This document shows positions 32,617 through 33,598 of a DNA stretch of 33,598 nt, in pieces. The translations under genes were made by a program, and so were the position numbers. The stretch spans positions 1 to 33,598 of the forward strand of contig CASFRX010000034.1 of the NCBI GenBank assembly GCA_949297075.1, read 5' to 3'. The notes beneath the pieces are model-generated. The model saw only the letters and a list, made by a program, of their open reading frames with translations. It ran no database searches and was not told the origin of the DNA. Within the stretch, counting starts at the first letter, position 1. Every line of letters starts with the position of its first letter. Source of the DNA: an uncultured Oscillospiraceae bacterium. Its GTDB lineage: Bacteria; Bacillota; Clostridia; Oscillospirales; Acutalibacteraceae.

Positions 32617-33255
32617 ATGCACGATTTTAAGTACGTAACAAGAAACGAAGCAAAGCTAATAAAGGAAGAATTGTATCAAATTCTTTATGAAGTTCAGGAT
32701 CTGGTCAGAGACCAGTTTACTTTTAAATTCACACCGATTGGCAGTTCCAGCAGGAATATGATTACTTACGATACGAGGTCGAATATAGGTTTTGATTTTG
32801 ATATCAACATTGAGGTGAATGACGACGAGCAAGCTTTCGGGCCAAAGGAAATCCGAACCATTATACGAAATGCCATTGACCGTGTTGCCCCTCGGTACGG
32901 ATACAAGCATTGTGAGGATTCAACCCGCGTTCTTACCATCAAGAAGGTAAACACTTGGACATCTTCCATTATTCACAGTTGTGACTTTGCAATCGTATAT
33001 AATTGCGATGACGGCAAACAGCAGTACATACGTTTCAACAAGGACAACAATTATTATTCTTGGGATTTTCAAGGCAAAGGATTTGTTGGCTTAGAGAAGA
33101 AAATCGACTGGCTGAAGAAAGAAAATTTATGGAGCGAATTGCAAAAATATTATATTTATAAGAAAAACATAAACGATAATCCCGACAAGCATTCTCGTTC
33201 TATTTTTGCCGAATCAATAAACGAAATGTGCCAAAAGAACGGCTATTTCAAATAG
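32617..33255 (+). CDS. Pol-beta-superfamily nucleotidyltransferase-like protein
   Basis: A 212-aa soluble protein. P-I-G-S-S-S-R-N-M (41-49) followed by N-I-G-F-D-F-D-I-N-I-E-V (56-67) gives the G-S then D-x-D pattern of nucleotidyltransferases, and a third Asp may be in H-S-C-D-F-A-I. The spacing between the two motifs is larger than in OAS/CD-NTase enzymes. The rest is basic and aromatic, with no known domain that I recognise. The base composition is more AT-rich than in neighbours. AGGAG is 8 nt before the ATG. A role in tRNA handling, nucleotide signalling or modification of a partner is possible, none of it shown. Confidence 0.7.
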   Translation: MHDFKYVTRNEAKLIKEELYQILYEVQDLVRDQFTFKFTPIGSSSRNMITYDTRSNIGFDFDINIEVNDDEQAFGPKEIRTIIRNAIDRVAPRYGYKHCEDSTRVLTIKKVNTWTSSIIHSCDFAIVYNCDDGKQQYIRFNKDNNYYSWDFQGKGFVGLEKKIDWLKKENLWSELQKYYIYKKNINDNPDKHSRSIFAESINEMCQKNGYFK

Positions 33256-33276
33256 TCGTTTTCCTTGTTTAATGTT

Positions 33277-33291
33277 GTCCAAAATTTGGAC
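33277..33291. repeat. Inverted repeat GTCCAAA-a-TTTGGAC
   Basis: A 15-bp near-perfect palindrome lies 22 nt after the nucleotidyltransferase-like gene. It has no T-run, so it is more likely a protein-binding site than a terminator. Confidence 0.4.
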
Positions 33292-33312
33292 TACAGGCAC
33301 GGAAAATATGAC

Positions 33313-33341
33313 TTGACTTTTGCGGTTTTGTAAGGTAATAT
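33313..33341 (+). promoter_or_regulatory. Sigma-A-type promoter at the right end
   Basis: TTGACT (33313-33318), a 17-nt spacer and TAATAT (33336-33341). The transcript would start near 33348, only a few bases before the hairpin. Confidence 0.5.
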
Positions 33342-33354
33342 ACACACAACAAAA

Positions 33355-33402
33355 ATACTCCCCATAGGCGGCGGGATTGCCGTTTATGGGGAGTATCTTT
33401 TT
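33355..33402 (+). terminator. Terminator-like hairpin with 12-bp perfect stem
   Basis: ATACTCCCCATA (33355-33366) pairs with TATGGGGAGTAT (33385-33396), and the loop itself has CGGC/GCCG. A CTTTTT tail follows. It may end the nucleotidyltransferase-like gene, or act as a leader of something beyond the window. Confidence 0.65.
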
Positions 33403-33438
33403 GACCACAGTTTATCCCACAGACACGACGGTCGTACA

Positions 33439-33519
33439 CGGAAACAGTGGAGGTAAGAGTGCCGGAAAGAATGTGTTTCCGAGCGGAAAGGGGCGGAAAT
33501 GCCTAAAATCGAGCGGAAA
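33439..33519. repeat. Cluster of five CGGAAA direct repeats
   Basis: CGGAAA occurs at 33439, 33463, 33484, 33494 and 33514, with one inverted TTTCCG at 33476. Spacings of 24, 21, 10 and 20 nt are close to whole helical turns except the first. No gene is supported over this stretch (33403-33598). Confidence 0.5.
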
Positions 33520-33598
33520 CAGGTACTCCGGTAACGTTTGGGACAGTGTCGAAAAATGACAGATTTTGACAAAGTGAAAAAGTGCGAAAAAGCCCTTA

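Noticed and set aside
33410..33420. DnaA-box-like TTATCCCACA near the right edge
   Set aside because: It has an extra C compared with the consensus, and is a single copy.
33556..33598. Frame starting M-T-D-F-D-K-V-K-K and running off the right edge
   Set aside because: No ribosome binding site and only 14 residues are visible, so a gene cannot be supported.
1..33598. CRISPR arrays, tRNA and rRNA genes
   Set aside because: No regularly spaced direct repeats of the right size, no tRNA-like cloverleaf with T-loop motif, and no rRNA sequence were noticed on reading. A covariance scan would be decisive.

Overview
The window looks like chromosome of a low-to-mid GC, spore-forming Firmicute, most likely a gut Clostridia of the Oscillospiraceae/Ruminococcaceae type. 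The grounds are a clear forespore sigma factor SigG, MEP-pathway isoprenoid genes (ispD, ispF), RNase M5, a teichoic-acid-type ABC exporter, strong GGAGG ribosome binding sites with frequent TTG starts, and several glycosidases. The assignment is inferred from gene content only.

Layout. At 1-1910 (+ strand) there is a possible transposase tail, a strong terminator hairpin, a GNAT acetyltransferase with its own promoter and terminator, and sigG. At 1916-16291 (- strand) there is a 15-gene co-directional run with gaps of no more than about 45 nt: cupin, alaS, HIT protein, phosphoribosyltransferase, comEC, holA, rnmV, ispD, ispF, a DUF5685 protein, a degenerate J-domain protein, a small membrane protein, then three sugar genes (GH109-type oxidoreductase/glycosidase, BadF-type amino-sugar kinase, GH4 glycosidase). 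It ends at a terminator shared with sigG. At 16533-17786 (+ strand) a promoter and cobalamin riboswitch precede a DUF4430 lipoprotein and an ECF transporter S component, probably a vitamin B12 uptake unit. At 17787-18283 there is a non-coding stretch with two near-identical hairpin repeats.

At 18284-21933 (- strand) a GH36 alpha-galactosidase is followed by a secreted purple-acid-phosphatase-like enzyme. At 22084-22350 lies a very small but strikingly well-formed gene: near-consensus promoter, perfect ribosome binding site, 50 codons of highly biased usage, and an intrinsic terminator. Its 50-residue amphipathic product matches nothing I recognise and is the best candidate here for something undescribed. 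At 22447-26649 (- strand) there is a wall-polysaccharide/teichoic-acid-like operon (two GT2 glycosyltransferases, an ABC-2 permease, its ATPase, a CDP-glycerol glycerophosphotransferase-like protein). Then come a CCA-adding enzyme (-), an N-acetylmuramoyl-L-alanine amidase with SH3 domain (+), an unrecognised 113-aa protein (-), a class I aminotransferase (+), a polysaccharide deacetylase (-), a SAM methyltransferase (-) and a Pol-beta-like nucleotidyltransferase protein (+). The last 340 bases carry a promoter followed at once by a terminator-like hairpin, then a cluster of CGGAAA repeats, suggesting the edge of a mobile or accessory segment.

Functionally, the window mixes housekeeping (translation, replication, isoprenoid, tRNA maturation), cell-envelope work (wall polymer, amidase, deacetylase), glycan use (GH4, GH109, GH36) and B12 acquisition. 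No rRNA, tRNA or CRISPR array was seen.
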